Assembly: GCA_013397935.1 (NCBI GenBank)
Contig: VZRN01000659.1
Coordinates: 516,803-580,802, forward strand
DNA from: Dasyornis broadbenti
Taxonomy: Eukaryota; Chordata; Aves; Passeriformes; Dasyornithidae
Direction of reading: 5' to 3'
DNA length: 64,000 bases
In this document: piece after piece, positions 12,501 through 27,500 of the stretch
Layout of the letters: every line of letters starts with the position of its first letter
Position numbering within the stretch: the stretch's first letter is position 1
Notes under the pieces: model-generated
What the model was told of the DNA's origin: nothing
Databases searched by the model: none
The model's input: the letters and a program-made list of their open reading frames with translations, nothing else
Position numbers and translations under genes: made by a program

Positions 12501-15500
12501 AAAACACATTTTGGTCTTAAATACTAATGTTAGCAGGGTCAAAAATACTGTTAAAATACTGAGAAACCTTAACTCAAAGGATTCTTTTTATGCAAGCACA
12601 ACAACTTAATGTTCATGAAGTAGGAGTCTGCTGTCAAGATGGGAGCTGTCAGCACTTTAAAATTCTGTGACAACTTATTCACCAAAATACATAACCAGAC
12701 TTTACTTCTGTAACAGAAGATTTAGAAAACCCCACACAGACAGATCCCAGCAGATGTTAAGTAATTACTCAGAATAACATTCATGAAGACCTCAGTGCTT
12801 TTGACAAAATTTAGCATGGGCTTATTTGTAAAGGTGTGTTTATTACAGACCAGGAAACAATATGACACAGTCATCCTTCTCCATGTTCAGCAGCAGCTCT
12901 GCATTCAAGTAGTAACAACACATTGGAGAGACAAAATGGAACAAACTGGGGTTTGCTGCACACCATGGTGGGAAAGCTGCACTTTTGCACTCTCATTTCA
13001 ACATCTCTTTGGGGGACAAAAAAAAAAAGAAAAAGAAGAAAAAACCCAACACAACTCCCCCCCAAAAAGGTGAAAAAATATTGCATGTTTCAGAAATTAA
13101 AACCTACTGAGAAATGCAGCACCAAGTGGAAACAAAGATAGACAAGCCAGTTTCCAGAACTGTCTCTCCCTCCTGCAAAAAGTTCTGCTTCCAACAGGGA
13201 ACCTGCTGGGCTAACGTATTTGCACAATTCTAACTGGAAAATTTCAGTAAAGACAAACTCTGAAGCTCTTTGGGCAAGTGAGCAGTACTAGCATTGTAGT
13301 GTGAAATATGCAAAATTCTGGGTGCTATAACATCATAAGAAAAGTAATATCCATTTTACTCTTTTCAGTGACAGTAACTTCGATGCAAAAGAATATTAAG
13401 ATCAACAGAGATAATTCAGTAACAGAGAGTGCTCCACAATTTTATCCACAAGGCAAGTTATTTGGTAACATACATGCAGACTTTCAATACAGTTTAACTA
13501 CAGGCCTATTATTACTTACTCTCCATAAAGGGAGAAAAAAATATTCTACATCAATACAGGAATCATTTTTGTACCAGAGAAGGTACAATCTAGATAGGTT
13601 CACACAGCACTACAAGAAAACTGAAGATTACACTAAGGGACGCACACAGGTAGCTGAAATGATACATTGCATTAATAGCTGAATTGTCCTACCAGAATGA
13701 AGGCTGTTCCTGAAAAGAAAGGCTAAGTAGCTGTCTTTCAACACAGACAGTCCCCAATAATGCACTCACAAGCTTCTCAATTGCACAGCCCTAATCTAGA
13801 TGACTCTTCATTGCTAATTGACTAACACTAGTGCAAAACTATGTTCTATTTTCTGGATATGCAAGTGAAATCATAGATCAAAACCACAGAGAAAGTTAGG
13901 AAAATCCTGGATTGCATAGGCCATGTGCTGCATTTATTTCTGGACTTGTATTATTTCACTACAAGTTTACCATCCACACAGACAGAATTTAGGAGCCTCT
14001 GAGCCACCTAGTTTAGCACATATCTGATACTGCAGAGTGCTACTACACAAACAGTGAAATTCAAGCCACAAATTCTACCCCAGCACCAGCTGGAAATACA
14101 CGGTGCAAGCTCCAGGAACCCTCAACATCATGCAATATACAAAACATGTGATGCAATGCATACAGTGCCATTTGAGATGACATAGTTTCATCCACCATCC
14201 CTTGTTGCTGTTCTAGAGAGGCAGGACGTATCTGTGAAACACAAATTTGACAGCTCCACATCTCTCAGAGGCCTCATAAATAGACCAGATGCTTGTTTTC
14301 AAGCAACCAAGACCTACTCCAAAATCACCTTACAGAGAAAGTGTAGAATAAGCTTTTTTTTTTTGCACATGTAATAATACAAATACTCAAAATTATAAGG
14401 GCCATTTCTTAAATTTAAAAAGGGCAGATGTGAACAGAAAGACCATTATGGGGAATATTACACTGTAGCCTTCTGACAGAGTATCTGTCAGTGCAGGAGA
14501 AAAAACAAGTACCAGCAGAAAGTTTTTATGGAGAGGCAGGTGCAGCTTGATTTTCTTACGAGTAAAGGACAGACTGCTTTCCTTCCAGTGGTCTTTCCAC
14601 TGGTATGACCATATTCACAGCAGAAACACTTTACCAGTGAGCTACAGCAGGACTGCTAGTAATTCTTTTAGGATGGCAGATGTAGCTTGAAGACATTCCT
14701 GTTCAACAGAGCAATTGTACACGAAGTGTCAGTGTCAAACCACATGCCCGTGTTCCAGTGCTTCCTTAAAGCAGTCTGGACGTTCCTTAAAATGAAATAG
14801 TAACTCAATGGCTTTTAGAGCTGTCAGCCAATTTTCTGCTGTTGATGAATGGCTCCCAAGAGAGCTCTCATCCATACGGAAGAACTATGTGAAATTTAAA
14901 CAGTCAGAGCATGTGGCCAGAGAGAGTATGACTCCTGTTTTGTAAAATCAGTTCTTTCAAGAGTATGCAGACAATAGAAAGTGATCCCAGAGAGCATGAT
15001 CTACACTTGAGGACATACAGAGTTTACAAATCACTACACAAACAAAACAGAAAAAAAAAATCACGAATTTGAATGATGAAAAGTGTGATTTAACCAAACA
15101 AAAACATGCATATCCTAACTATACATATATACAATGACAGGATCTATTCTAATATTGCCACAGAAAAGAATTTAAGGTTTTTCTTGTGGATAGCCCTCTG
15201 TTATCACATCAGTGGTCAGCAATGGCTAAAAAGTCAAGCAGTATCATAAGCTGGTTGCAGAGAACACAGCAATGTACATCACTGGGCACCTACAATTTGA
15301 ATTGTGTGTGTTCGCCAGAACAAGTGGAGAAGAACAACAGATGGCTTCTAATCACTCATAGCTCTCCCAGGTCTGTACTCTCCAGCTCAGAAAACAGAAG
15401 TTATCCATCCACAAACAGCTTACAAAATCATGAATGGTGTGAAGAACATTTCCTCACAAAATAACAGTTATGGAGCACACAATGAAATTACCAGACAGAA

Positions 15501-18500
15501 GGTTTAAAAATAAACAAAAGGAAGTACTTTTTCTACACAATGAAACTGCAAAACTTATTGCCATGGGGTGTCATGGAGGCTGAGAGAATACGTGGATGCA
15601 AACCAGCACTACAAGAACTGAGTGTGGGTTTGTAGGCAGCTATTAAAGCTTAATGGTCCAGAAGCCTCCTTCAGCTCAGGAAATCCCAAATTGGTGATCA
15701 GGAAGGGTGCAGTACTGGAGCAATCATACCACTTGATGTATCACTCACCAGCGAGTATCAGAAACAGTACTACGCTACACTAGAGGGGCATTTTACACAG
15801 GAGTGTAGTTGTTCTGTTCTCTGGGGAAAAAGAAAAGGAATAAAACAAAATACACACATGTTCTTGTGCAGTCATGATGACTTAAGAATAAGATGCTTCT
15901 TTGTGTGCAGCTGGAATAAGAAAAGCAAAAACAACCTTGAAAGAAACAAAATGTGGGAAAACAGGAAACACACCAACAGACTGTATCACAAGCCTTTCAG
16001 GTAATTTAAAAGCAGTTACTGTTTAAGAATGTTGAAGAAATCAGGCAAAAGACTGAAGACTTAGGATTTTGAGGAAGGAAGGCTGTGTTTGGAGAGATGC
16101 TCATTCTGGTTCTTGTATCTTACAAATCATTATGAGGAGAAACAACAAAATTCAACAAGGCACAGGTCTGGTTGGCTCATGTTAGAACACTCTCCTTAGC
16201 TACAGGATACTGTAATGTTAGGGCTGCTTTTGTTACAGCCATTTTCTTCAGTCATGAGGAAGTTGCTAAGTCAATTAACACTCCTCCTCTCCCAGCCTGA
16301 TACCAAAACACTGGCTTTACTTGGCGAGCAGGAAAAGAGCTAGAACAAAATGCCAGCTACTCAGAGACAATAAAATGGAATCTCAGTTCTGCCACACGGC
16401 CATCACATTATTTAGACTGACAGTTCATATCTGGATTAAATGAAAAAGAAAAAAAGTGTAATAAAGCTATCATCTTGGGAAAGGGGGGCATAGTGGGAAG
16501 CAGTGAACAAAGCCAGTAAAAATAAAATGCCCTTGCTCTAGTTATCTGAAGAATTAACTAAACTTATGTGTACTAGAATAATGAAACAAAGCCTAGACAA
16601 TCAAGATTATTCAAGAATTACAAGACAATTCATCAGACTCCTGTGAAAAAAGTGCCTGGTGGCTGCCAGAAACTTTTCTACCCAACTGGTAATTTCTCAT
16701 CATTAGCTGTCTGGAGCCCAGCTGGGGCAGAGTGAGCCATCCCTCACAGCTTGCCTGGCTGGGCAGAGCTAAGGTTAGTGCTGGGTCATAGAAGAAAATT
16801 CTCAATGCAGCTGCCTCACTGTATTTCACTTGTGGTTTATAAAATTAATAGATTTCAAGAAACAAGACGGTTCAGTTTTCAATGTGGTTCATGACCAAAC
16901 GTTCACAAGAGTAAATAAGCTATGGAAAATTCCCAGAAGGTAAGAGAAAACCTCAAAAACCTAAACATACCATAAGCATGCCCTTGTACCTACAAAAAGT
17001 TGAGAGAATGGCAGGAGCAGAAGATCTTGAAAAAAATAAAGAGATTTTTCAACAAAGACTGAGTAGCACATATCTGACACTACAGGCACTTCCTCTGCCT
17101 CTGGGTTGCCAACTAAGCACTGTAGGCTGTAATCTCTGACACATCCCCTATACAAACATACTCAAAACCGGGCTTAACACAGGTGAGCAACATCAGAATG
17201 ATCCAAGTCCACAGGCATTACATGCTCGTTTACCAGAACTGCAAAAATTGTTTAAAAATTACAGGCTTTGTGATTAGTTCAAGATGTGTATGCGTCATCA
17301 GCCTCCTCGTGTGTCAGAATGGACAATCAAGGCAAAAACAGACATAAAGAAAAGAAACCAGAAGGGACATAGCTGTTCCTAAAACACATATGTGTATTTA
17401 CTGTTCTTCCAGAATAAAACACCTTCACTCTACCAAGTCAGGTTCAGTTGTTTCCCCACTTTCAGCCGAGGGTAGGGACCAGAACACTACTCCCATTCTC
17501 TTTTCTCAAATCAGACTGTTTTCTCACTACGATTCTTCAAGAGAAAAGAAATATATATTTTTTTCTATGCAATTGCTTTCTATCACTGTACCATGTATTT
17601 TAATTGCTTGGTCTCTGGGATCAATATTGATGCTTAGCAAGTTTACTCATCTTTCTTACCAGTCCCCTATTTTCAGCCTCTGCTTGTCCCACCTTTCATT
17701 TCTTTATCTTGAGACTTTGTTCTGTCTCATAAACACATTTTTGTGGCCATACTCAGATTCTGCTCTGCATCTTTTCAAAGACAAGAGACTTCCTCCTCCT
17801 TGCTTGCTCTAGTGATCTGATGATTACTTCAACACTCAGTACTTTATGAGGTTAAGCCTGACCAGACAAGTGCCACCTTAAAAATAAACTTGTGGTAGAG
17901 TTGTCAGAATTGTCATCAAAACAAAGCATCTTTCGCTAATGCTAAGTACTTGTTTGGCAGAGTACATTTCCCAGAGCTGGGTATGTGACTTCTTAAGTAC
18001 CTCTAGACCTCTTTTTTGTTTTTCCTTACCAATTTTTCTTTTCTACTGACTGGAGTCATCTTGTAACATGTGTACTATCCTGAGTACCTTATGTTCAAGA
18101 GATAACAGAGCACCTCTAAAGAGCCTCCCCCTGTGACTGGGCTTCTCATGGCACATAAAATAAGGCTATTAATCTTTAACTTCATAATAGAGTAGTCCAG
18201 TCTTTTTGCATAGTCTGACAGTTAAGAGGTGGTGTCCTTTCCTTGTAATGTTCAGTTCATTCTTGAATGTTCTTTTCTTTTGGTGCAGCTTTGCACCACG
18301 AGCTGAGCTCCTTAGTCATTCCCAGTGGTTTAAGAGGAACTTTGATATAATGCTGCATGACAGACTTTCGTGTACACCTTGGCCAACCTCACATCTGTGT
18401 GGGCACATGGTAGCTGCTCTCAGACCAGTGAGCTGACTTATGCCCTCCACTACAAGCAGGAATTATTACCAGGCCTCCTTCTCATTCCCTTTATCTCAAC

Positions 18501-21500
18501 TTTAATAAAGCAGTTATAGTCATGTGTTTCAGAGGGACTTTGTCTGAATGTAACTGCATTCACCACTAATAAGCAAAAAGGTGCAATGTCTAGCTCAAAT
18601 TCCCTGAATCATAAATTTTCGGTGGCCAGGAGAGTGTGTCACTGTATGACTGCTCTCATAACTCTTTATCTCCTAGAGAGACTTAGAGTCAGCATCCCAA
18701 ATGCTACATCCGAACTGTGTTCGTGCACCTTCAGACAAGATTTGCACTTACTCTTCCACAAAGTAATCTACTGGGTCTCCACTGAGGATTTAACATAAAC
18801 ACACAATCCTTGTTTGTCAAGAGGCTGACCAAATGGCCAGTTTCTTCTGGAATAAAACAAAAATTTTACAGTTTACACAGTCCTGGTTATAAATTCCCCT
18901 CTGCCTTAATCATAGTATTTTTGATGATGATTATGCCCCAATCTTCTCAAAATTTCTTTACCAATCCATACTCTGACTCTGCCTTGCCCCTGTCCCCAGA
19001 AAATAAGAATACTGAATCCACATATTGAATCAAATCCTTGTCATCTGGATGATTGTCTGAAAACAAAGGATCACGCCCACACCCAATAAATGAACTCCAG
19101 TAAAAGAAGGTTTCAAACGAGCCTATTCCTTGACTTTTGGAAGTGATCTATTTGTACCAAAACAAGATTTCGTACTATTCTTCTCACCTGAAAGTTTTTT
19201 TGTACTGGGGACAGACCCATTTCCTCTGATAGCAGCTCTCACATCCTGGGGATTGCCTGCAATGATGTGCCCTGGTTCACCTTCAAGTCATGTCCCACAA
19301 AGACACAAAAGACACTGTGTAGTGTGTCGTGACTACTGACCATGCCATGGTAGAATGAACCAGGGAAAGGAAAGAATGGAATGATGTCAAAGCAGATACA
19401 GCACACCAAACAAAATCCATCAATACTTGCTTCATCATCATTATTTTTCAAGACATTTTCCCATTACATAATTTCATCTCTCCAGGAAACTTGAAATCAA
19501 AGTCTTTTCCCAATCCTCATTCACACTCCTGTGCTGCAGTCTATTGTCCCACCACTTCTACTGCCCCTCCAGGAAAATCACTCTCCTTGAGGAACTCCAG
19601 CAGTATCCTACCTACTCTGGATAACATCCTCCTCCTTTTGAGTTTATTTTGGTGAACAAACAAGTTCTGGCTTACAAGCAAATAAACACTTGTCATCTCC
19701 TTAACCTTTGAGAAGATTAACAGTTAACTGGAGCTACTTTTCCTCCCTTTATGTGGCAACCCATTCCGCCACAAAACTAAATGAAATCTGTCCCATTCAA
19801 ACAAATGGCACTTCACCTAGACCAGCAATTCACTCCATGTGTATTCCCTTGCAATAAAGACCGTACAGTACTTGAGGCACTGACTCTGAAACATCTATAT
19901 ACAAAATATATTACACTCTCAAAACTACTCCCATTTTGATAGACCTTAAGCACATCAGAGGAATAGGCTGTGCCAGCAACTATTTTGGGTTTTTTCCCTT
20001 TAGAATACCTCCCAAAGCCTCTATAGCAAAAGCACAAGAGAAACCTTGAAACTGAGATTACAGCTGCAGTCCCACGTAAGTACCTTTTCTTCCTCAATCC
20101 CAGTTCAGCTGAAAATAGTCGTAGTCCAGCAAAATATTTAACCATGTTCTTAAACCCACGTTACCCTGAACAGATTCCTTCCTAAGATGACCTACAGAAG
20201 TTTTTGTAGCCTTATGCAGCATGCAGATTAGCTTTTGGTCTTCAGTGGAAAGTACTGTATGCTCAAAATTTCTGTCACACACATAATTCTTGTTTAACAC
20301 AAGGCTGTCAGTGGTGATTTCCTTCTGAGAAAGCAAAGGAAAAGGAATTGACTGCTAGTGTCTGGGTTCCAGCAAAAATTGCTCTGCCAGGTATTTTACT
20401 GAATATATTTTATAGCAAAACATGGACAACTATTCATATAAAGCCAACAAATAAGTTACAGAAAGCAAGTGAAAGCATATGAGTACAGCCTCTACTTCCT
20501 CGTGCTAAACCAAACACTACTAGAGATACTACAGTAAAATTACATCCAATGCAAAAATACTGATTCATTAAATATAAGGAAGAAATACTGTCAACATATA
20601 TGCATCTCTAAAACCGGTATCACTTCAAATAAACTGCAAACCTCTCATGTCATTAAACATCTATACATTTCTTAGAAGTTTAAAAACAGACTTTTTTTCT
20701 GCTATTAATATGGGAGCTGTCCTCCATACCACAGTTCAAAACATCCTATTTGCTTCCCAATAGCCACTCTAGAAAGACGTTTAAAAGCACATATTTACAG
20801 AGTACCACCTGTACTTCATACTAAAGAGAGCGGACTAAAAAGTGTGTGTCAGCCATCCTGTTCTTGCAGGACAAGGAGTTAATCCATTAGTAGTTAAGTC
20901 AGTTAATGAGTCAATTACACAAGAGTTGCAAGCTTCTTAAAAGCCTCTTCAGAAAACTCTTCAGTTATGTCAATATTAAAAATGGTTAAATTATCCTCTA
21001 TGACAGTGCCCTGAGGCTTTAAGCTGAGACAAAAGCTCACTGAAATTTTGAACCACACTGATTTAGTGACTATTCCTGGCACAGATTTCATAATTTCCTT
21101 CTGCCGTGGTCTCAAACTGGCAACCCCAGCTATTAACAGGGAACAAGAGCTTAACAACAGGAGAAAAAAGAGAAAGGCTAAGCAAGGAGAAGTTATTTCT
21201 AGTACATGCTGATATTCAGAGAAGACAAAAGGATCAAACACAAGTTCAAGCAAAGCAAGTAGTATATAAAAATTATAAGGGAATAGCAAAACAAAAGAAG
21301 AAGTACAATGAGGAAAGGATAAATTAGCTTGCTTAATGATGGTATTATATTGATTCTTGTAGGGGCAAGTAAAGAAATTTGAATTTCATGTACTATGGCA
21401 GGAAGCCAGGGAATGGGTCAACATATTGAGGCAGTTGCAGAAGCACTCATGTTAAAGCAGCATGGTGAGAAATGCAAGAGGAGCGAAGCACAAAACAGCA

Positions 21501-24500
21501 AAAATTACAATACACAGCAAACGATTAGAGCCCAGACAGCAGCTTTAGCTGAGCGAACAGTGGCCTGCGGCAATCCTAAATGGAACAATGAGATACTGTC
21601 TGTACAGGCTGATAAGAAAAGAAAGAAGACCAAGAGGCAGCATGGGAGTCAGAGGAAGAAAGGCTGTTATGGCTAAATAATGAAGCCAGACTGTGACACA
21701 AAAATCTCCCGTGACATTTTTATTTGCTTGGAAAGGTATATTGGTCTCAGTGTTCTGTATGGGATATACAGGTTTTATGGAAAGAAAACTGCAATGATCT
21801 GACTTGAGACCTGTCCAAGTTTAACCTACTCACAGGAAGGAGCTGTGGGCACACAGCACAATTCCTCATTTCAGGCAGCGCCTGCATGTCATTTTGTACA
21901 TGCATGAGCACATAAGCAAACAAAACAAGCTGCATGAATACATCCTGACTTTTCCCCTCTGCCAGCCAGCAGAGGCCAGAAGCATCTACAACTATTAGAT
22001 GGTTGATATCCATATGACAAAAAGGAAGACAAAATGAAGAAGCTACTGGAATGACTGAAATTGATCCCTGAGACAGTGTGATACTTGGCAAAGCAGAAGT
22101 TACCAAGAAATCACCCAAAAGCTTTTGAGCCTATTAGCAGGAATCTGATTATGAAGTAAGTAAAAGGATAAGGAAGAGGTTAAAAGCAGAAGCTTTAAAG
22201 AACTTATGCCAGAGAGAAGGAAATAAGGCACCCTGGTGGGGAGTGGGTAGGTGTGGGTGTGTGAGAGTGGGCATATTCAACTCTAAGAAACAAAGGAGCT
22301 AAACAGAAGCAGCACATCCTAGGGCTTTCCTACTGAGCTGATAAGCAAGGGTTTCCTCCCAAGGACTGAGTATGGTCAAGTCAAACAGATATCCCAGGCT
22401 GGCCACAGATAGTATTATTTTAAATAAAAACTCAGACATACTGGTAAGCGACCTGAACTGACAGACACCTGGAACAACTGGGAGAACATGAATTATAGCA
22501 GACTGGAGAAGAGCATCTAAATCTCATGCCATTACACAGTTGAACTACAAGGCACAACCAGAACTCCTGGGCCAAGAGAATGCATCAGCTGAGATGCATC
22601 TTTTGGGTGATGGGGGATGCACACAGGAAGAGAAGACAAGAGAATGAGATGATTTAATGAAAGCTGTAGCACCAACAGAATGTAAACCCAGCCAGCTTCT
22701 TCACATCTCTACCCAATCCAAGTATAATGATTTCTCTACTAAAATTCTTGAATACTCTTCTACATAGATTTTCACATCATATATTTAATTAGATGTAGGA
22801 ATAAATACACTTTTCTAAATGAAAAGCAAAACAAAAATAGGTTGTAATTTATAAAGAAAATAAGTAATTATTTGTGGACCTAGAAAGCAAACAAAGGCGC
22901 CTTCAAACACTTCTCGGAAGCTACAATCTTCTGTATTGAGAATGCCTTAGCACGCCTGAGCTAGGCAGAACCTTCAATGCTTTTAAAAAAAAAACCAACT
23001 TGAAACAACTCAGAACAACTCTTGATTACATTTGTGTGAATAATCAGACAATCTGGGATCTTGATTAACAATGGTTATTATTAAAGGGCAGTGATCTTCG
23101 CTACACTTTGCAATACTTTCATGAAGGAATTAAAATTAAGCTGATTCATCAGTCCTGCTGAGACCTGATGGCAGTTAAGTTGCCAGCTAAGTTCCAAAGT
23201 AATGCTGATGCATTGAATTTGTTTTGATAAGAGAACTGAGCTAAGGTTATACAAATTGTGTCACAGTGAACATAAAAATGCTCTCCAACTAGAATTCACA
23301 AAATAATGCTAATAACTTGATGCTGTCAGGATTCACATATCTAAAAAGATGTTAATGTATCTCATTGTGATTACGGACAATGCAGTGATCAAGCACAGGA
23401 GGCAAAAAATAAAAAGTACACAACATTTAACACTGAAATCAAGGCATTATATCCTCAAAAACTGTGCTTTATTTAAAAAAAACCAAAATCAACCCAAACC
23501 AGAAACATTAAATTTAAATCAGATACACCAAGTCTGTGAAAGGCGGAAGCGGAACTATAGAGTATTCTTTAGTAAACCAAATAGCAACATTAAATTGTTA
23601 AGTTTCATTTACCTAAATTTTTTACACTGATGCAGATAGAGCTATTCATAGAATGGTTTGGGTTGGAACAGACTTCAAAGATCATATAGTTCCAACTCCC
23701 CTGCCATGGGCAAGGATATCTTTCACTAGTACAAGTTGCTCAAAGCCCCATCGAAGAAGCATGATCATCACAGGCATCAAAAAGCACATTTTGTAATACA
23801 CTTTCCTATGAAATTAAAAGAAAAATCCTCATCAATGTCCCTGACTTGGCAAAAGGAGAGACCAAACAGGATTCATAAACCATTTATTTCAAAAACAGCT
23901 GTCACAGGATGGTGACTTGCCTAATTTGAATTATTCCTTTGGTCCTACAAAGAGACGTGCAAGTGTTCTGCGCCTAAAGGATCGCACTGTGAATGTAATA
24001 CAGAAATTCCATCAAGGATGTTTTGTGGCTATTCTATGGCAACACCAAAGAAAGGAGGTCCTGCAGACAAAATCTTCCATTAGTAGTGATACCTCCTTAA
24101 TAAGGCATCATCCTCTGCAATGCTGCAATTGTAAAGCACCAGAGTCTTAAGACTCTCCACAATTTTTAAGACATTATGAAAATACCTATTACACAGCAGT
24201 GGGACTGCCTACTACTGAATCATCACAGAGTAATACCCAGAAGGTACCTGGAGAGGAAGCCACAGACTTCTAATGGAAGACAAAACCCCTCTGACCTTTT
24301 GGATGGGAAAAAGCACCAGTTACGATTACCTGCACAATGAAAGCACATCGAGATGGTAAACCTGGTACCCTCTACCAGGAGCAAAGCATTACACAAATTG
24401 TAGACAGTTTCCACTGGCACACTGTCCCATTTTACTTTCTACTCTGAAAGGTCAGTCGTTTCGTTCAGATTTAGCTATTAACCTATGACATCCCATCCAA

Positions 24501-27500
24501 AGCAGAATCTGCTTCACCCAAGCGATGGCTATGCCATTGCTTGTACAGCACTAAGCCTCTAGAGATGAAAAGCTCTTGTAAAGTGCTCTTCATTAAAGAT
24601 TTTAGTGGCTTATCACTTCAGATCTTCTTATGGAAAAACAATATACAAATTAGGGCATAGTCAGATAGGCATGCTGGTATAACCAGCTGTAATTAGTAGC
24701 CCACATCAGCTTTTTAATTCCAGTTATTGCACAAACAGTTCATACTCGCGTTAAGTTTATCCTCATATTTTGGGACCAAAAGGGATCTTTGGGATCACGT
24801 AGTCTGGCCTCTTTTGAGACAGTGATGAAAGCTCTCACCTAATAAAGTTGTGCAACAAGTTCATGATGCCTACTTCATCTTGAGAGCACATTTCTCAAAA
24901 GCAATCCAGGCTTAACTCAAAGGAATCACAACTATTAAAACATCCTCAAATTGTTCTACATGAAACTGTTTGCTGATTAATGATCATGACAAAAAACAAA
25001 CACACACACACCCCAAATGGTTTTACTACTTGTTTCCCACCAGCCTTGAGCTTCCAAAGATTCATTATCACTATGGTAAGAATAAGTAACCATACATTCA
25101 AAAGGACTCTCTACTAAATATCATGCATACTGTGATTTCACAGAATCAGCTAGGTTGGAAAAGACCTCCAAAATCATTGAGCCCAACTTATGACCTAACA
25201 CCACCTTGTCAACTGACCATGGCACTGAGTGCCACATCCAATCTTTTCTCAAACACCTCCAGGGACTGTGACTCCAACACCACCCTAGACAGCCCATTCC
25301 AATGCCCAACCACTCTTTTTGTCCAGCCTAAACCTCCTCTGGCATAGCTTAAGACTGTGTCCTATTGTCCTGTTGTTGGTTTCCTGGGAGAAGAGGCTGA
25401 CCCCCACCCGACTACAGTCTCCTTTCAGATGGTTGTAGAGAGAGATAAGGTCTCCCCTGAGCCTCCTCCTCTCTAGGCTAAACAATCCCAGCTACCTCAG
25501 CCTCTCCTCACAGGACATGTACTCCAGACCCTTCACCAGAGCTTCGTTGCCCTTCTCTGGACACACTCCAGCACCTCAAGGTCCTTCCTAAACTGAGGAG
25601 TCCAGAACTGGACACAGTACTCAAGGTGCAGCCTATATTGTTGGGTTCGGCCCATTGATCCAGCCTAGGCCCCTCTGCAGAGCTGCCCTACCCTCCAGCA
25701 GATCAACACTCCCACCCAGCTTGGTGTCAAAGTTTTTCTTGCATAACTCAAATAGTCACTCACTGTCGGACATATTGAACAGCCCTTCTATTCTTCCTGT
25801 AGCTCTTCCATGAACACTTCTGAGTTTAACACCATCCTTTTTAGCCCAGTCTCCTAAAGATAGAGGCTTAAGAGAAAAGGCTTTCTATCTATAGTTGTCA
25901 GTCAATCTCCTGCTGACGATTTTTTAAAATCAGTTGGTGTTTTCCACAAAATTTGTGTAAGTGGTAGAGATTTCAAAAGATACTCCAGTTCTACCAATTT
26001 TATTAAACTTAATGGCTGTGCAGAGAAGAAAGCACCCCTGGATGTCCCTAGGAATGAAAGGGTTGCACACAGCAGTTTTCAGCAGCTTTTGACTGAACAG
26101 CACATAAAAAGTGAGAGTCTGCTGTCACACTGTGCCACCTTTAACAAACATGATGTTTGGGCTGGTGGGGCATAAAACTAGACAGTATAGCAGTGACTGT
26201 CAAGCAACTAAAAGGGTAAAGCCATATGCAGTGAGTTTATCTGCAGCTATATAGAATCTAGCTAAATTGTTGGCTCTGTTTGAAGCTTGTATGAAATTAT
26301 TACAAAATCATCAGCTTGGAAGCAAGTCAACTATAAAATAAGTTAAAATTAATTGCAGACACTACTGCTTCTAAAAGCACAGCCTCCTTGACAATTTCTG
26401 TGCTTACTGAAGTTTCTTTCAGAACATCTCCCTTTTCTCTTAATATTTATGACAAAACAAGTAGAGAAACTAGCAACCTACCTTGTACAGCAGAAAGCAA
26501 AAGAGTGAGATGGTGAAAATGACAGGTCTCAAAGTGCTATTAAATTTAAAATGTGTATTAAAAGACTTTTAATCTGACTCATGAGTGCTTAGTATGTTAC
26601 AAATACATAATTAGCAACATAAATTAATTTTTCCACAATCAACTCTTACTGAAATTTCCAGCAAATGGAATCCAAGTCAAAGGTTTACACCAAGACAGAC
26701 AGGTAAGGGGACATACAGTAGATACCAGGTGATTTTAGCACTGTAGACTCTGGAAAGTACTCAGTCACAGCATATAACTAGTTGCATTCTCAGTACAATA
26801 ATGTACCCAGAAGCATGAATATGATTCCTAGCTCATCCAGATGGAGTAGGGCAAGAGAAACTTTCTCATTACTGCCACATCCACTGTAAGACTTCTTGTA
26901 AAAACTTCCTCTCAACAAGTCCTTCAATGAAGTTAATGACAAGTGTTTCCTAGGTATTGTCTGCCATATCTCTGCTCTCCTTATACTTGAAAAAAAACAA
27001 AAAAAAAACCCGACAAAAAAATAAATCTAATCGAATTCCCAACCTCAATACCTGGTGCCCTGCAACTTCCTCTTTACCCTCCAGCTTCCCTTGTTTCTAT
27101 CCTACCTTGATGTCTATGCCTAGTTCCATTCTGCTACCTAAATATCATGTTGGCAAGTATTGCTCTTGGAGCAACAGATTAAAAAATTGCAGGTAAGTGT
27201 GATTTGTAATTTGTGCTCCATCACATTGCTCCTTTAGAAATTTCTCCAGCAGTGGTTTTGGATGGTCATGCCTGCCACAGAAGCTGTAGAAATCCCAAGA
27301 GTCATTCAGAATGAAACAGCATACAAGTTCACCCCTGTATTACACTAAATACCGTGTACCCTAAAGAAACTTTTGATATAGGTCATATTGCAAGACAGCC
27401 AGCTGGTTTCTCCTGGGGCTCTACCTCAAATGTAATTGAACTGCTCCAGCTGATCATCATTAAAGGACATCAGTGAAGTAAAAACTGCAGACATTTGGGG

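Noticed and set aside
17390..17812. 140-codon plus-strand open frame, longest in the window
   Set aside because: Hydrophobic and Ser/Leu-rich by composition, no domain or splice pattern, inside a pyrimidine-rich intron block. It looks like a chance frame.
25285..25485. Minus-strand frame resembling a reverse transcriptase end
   Set aside because: CR1 ORF2 debris, truncated and without the catalytic part.
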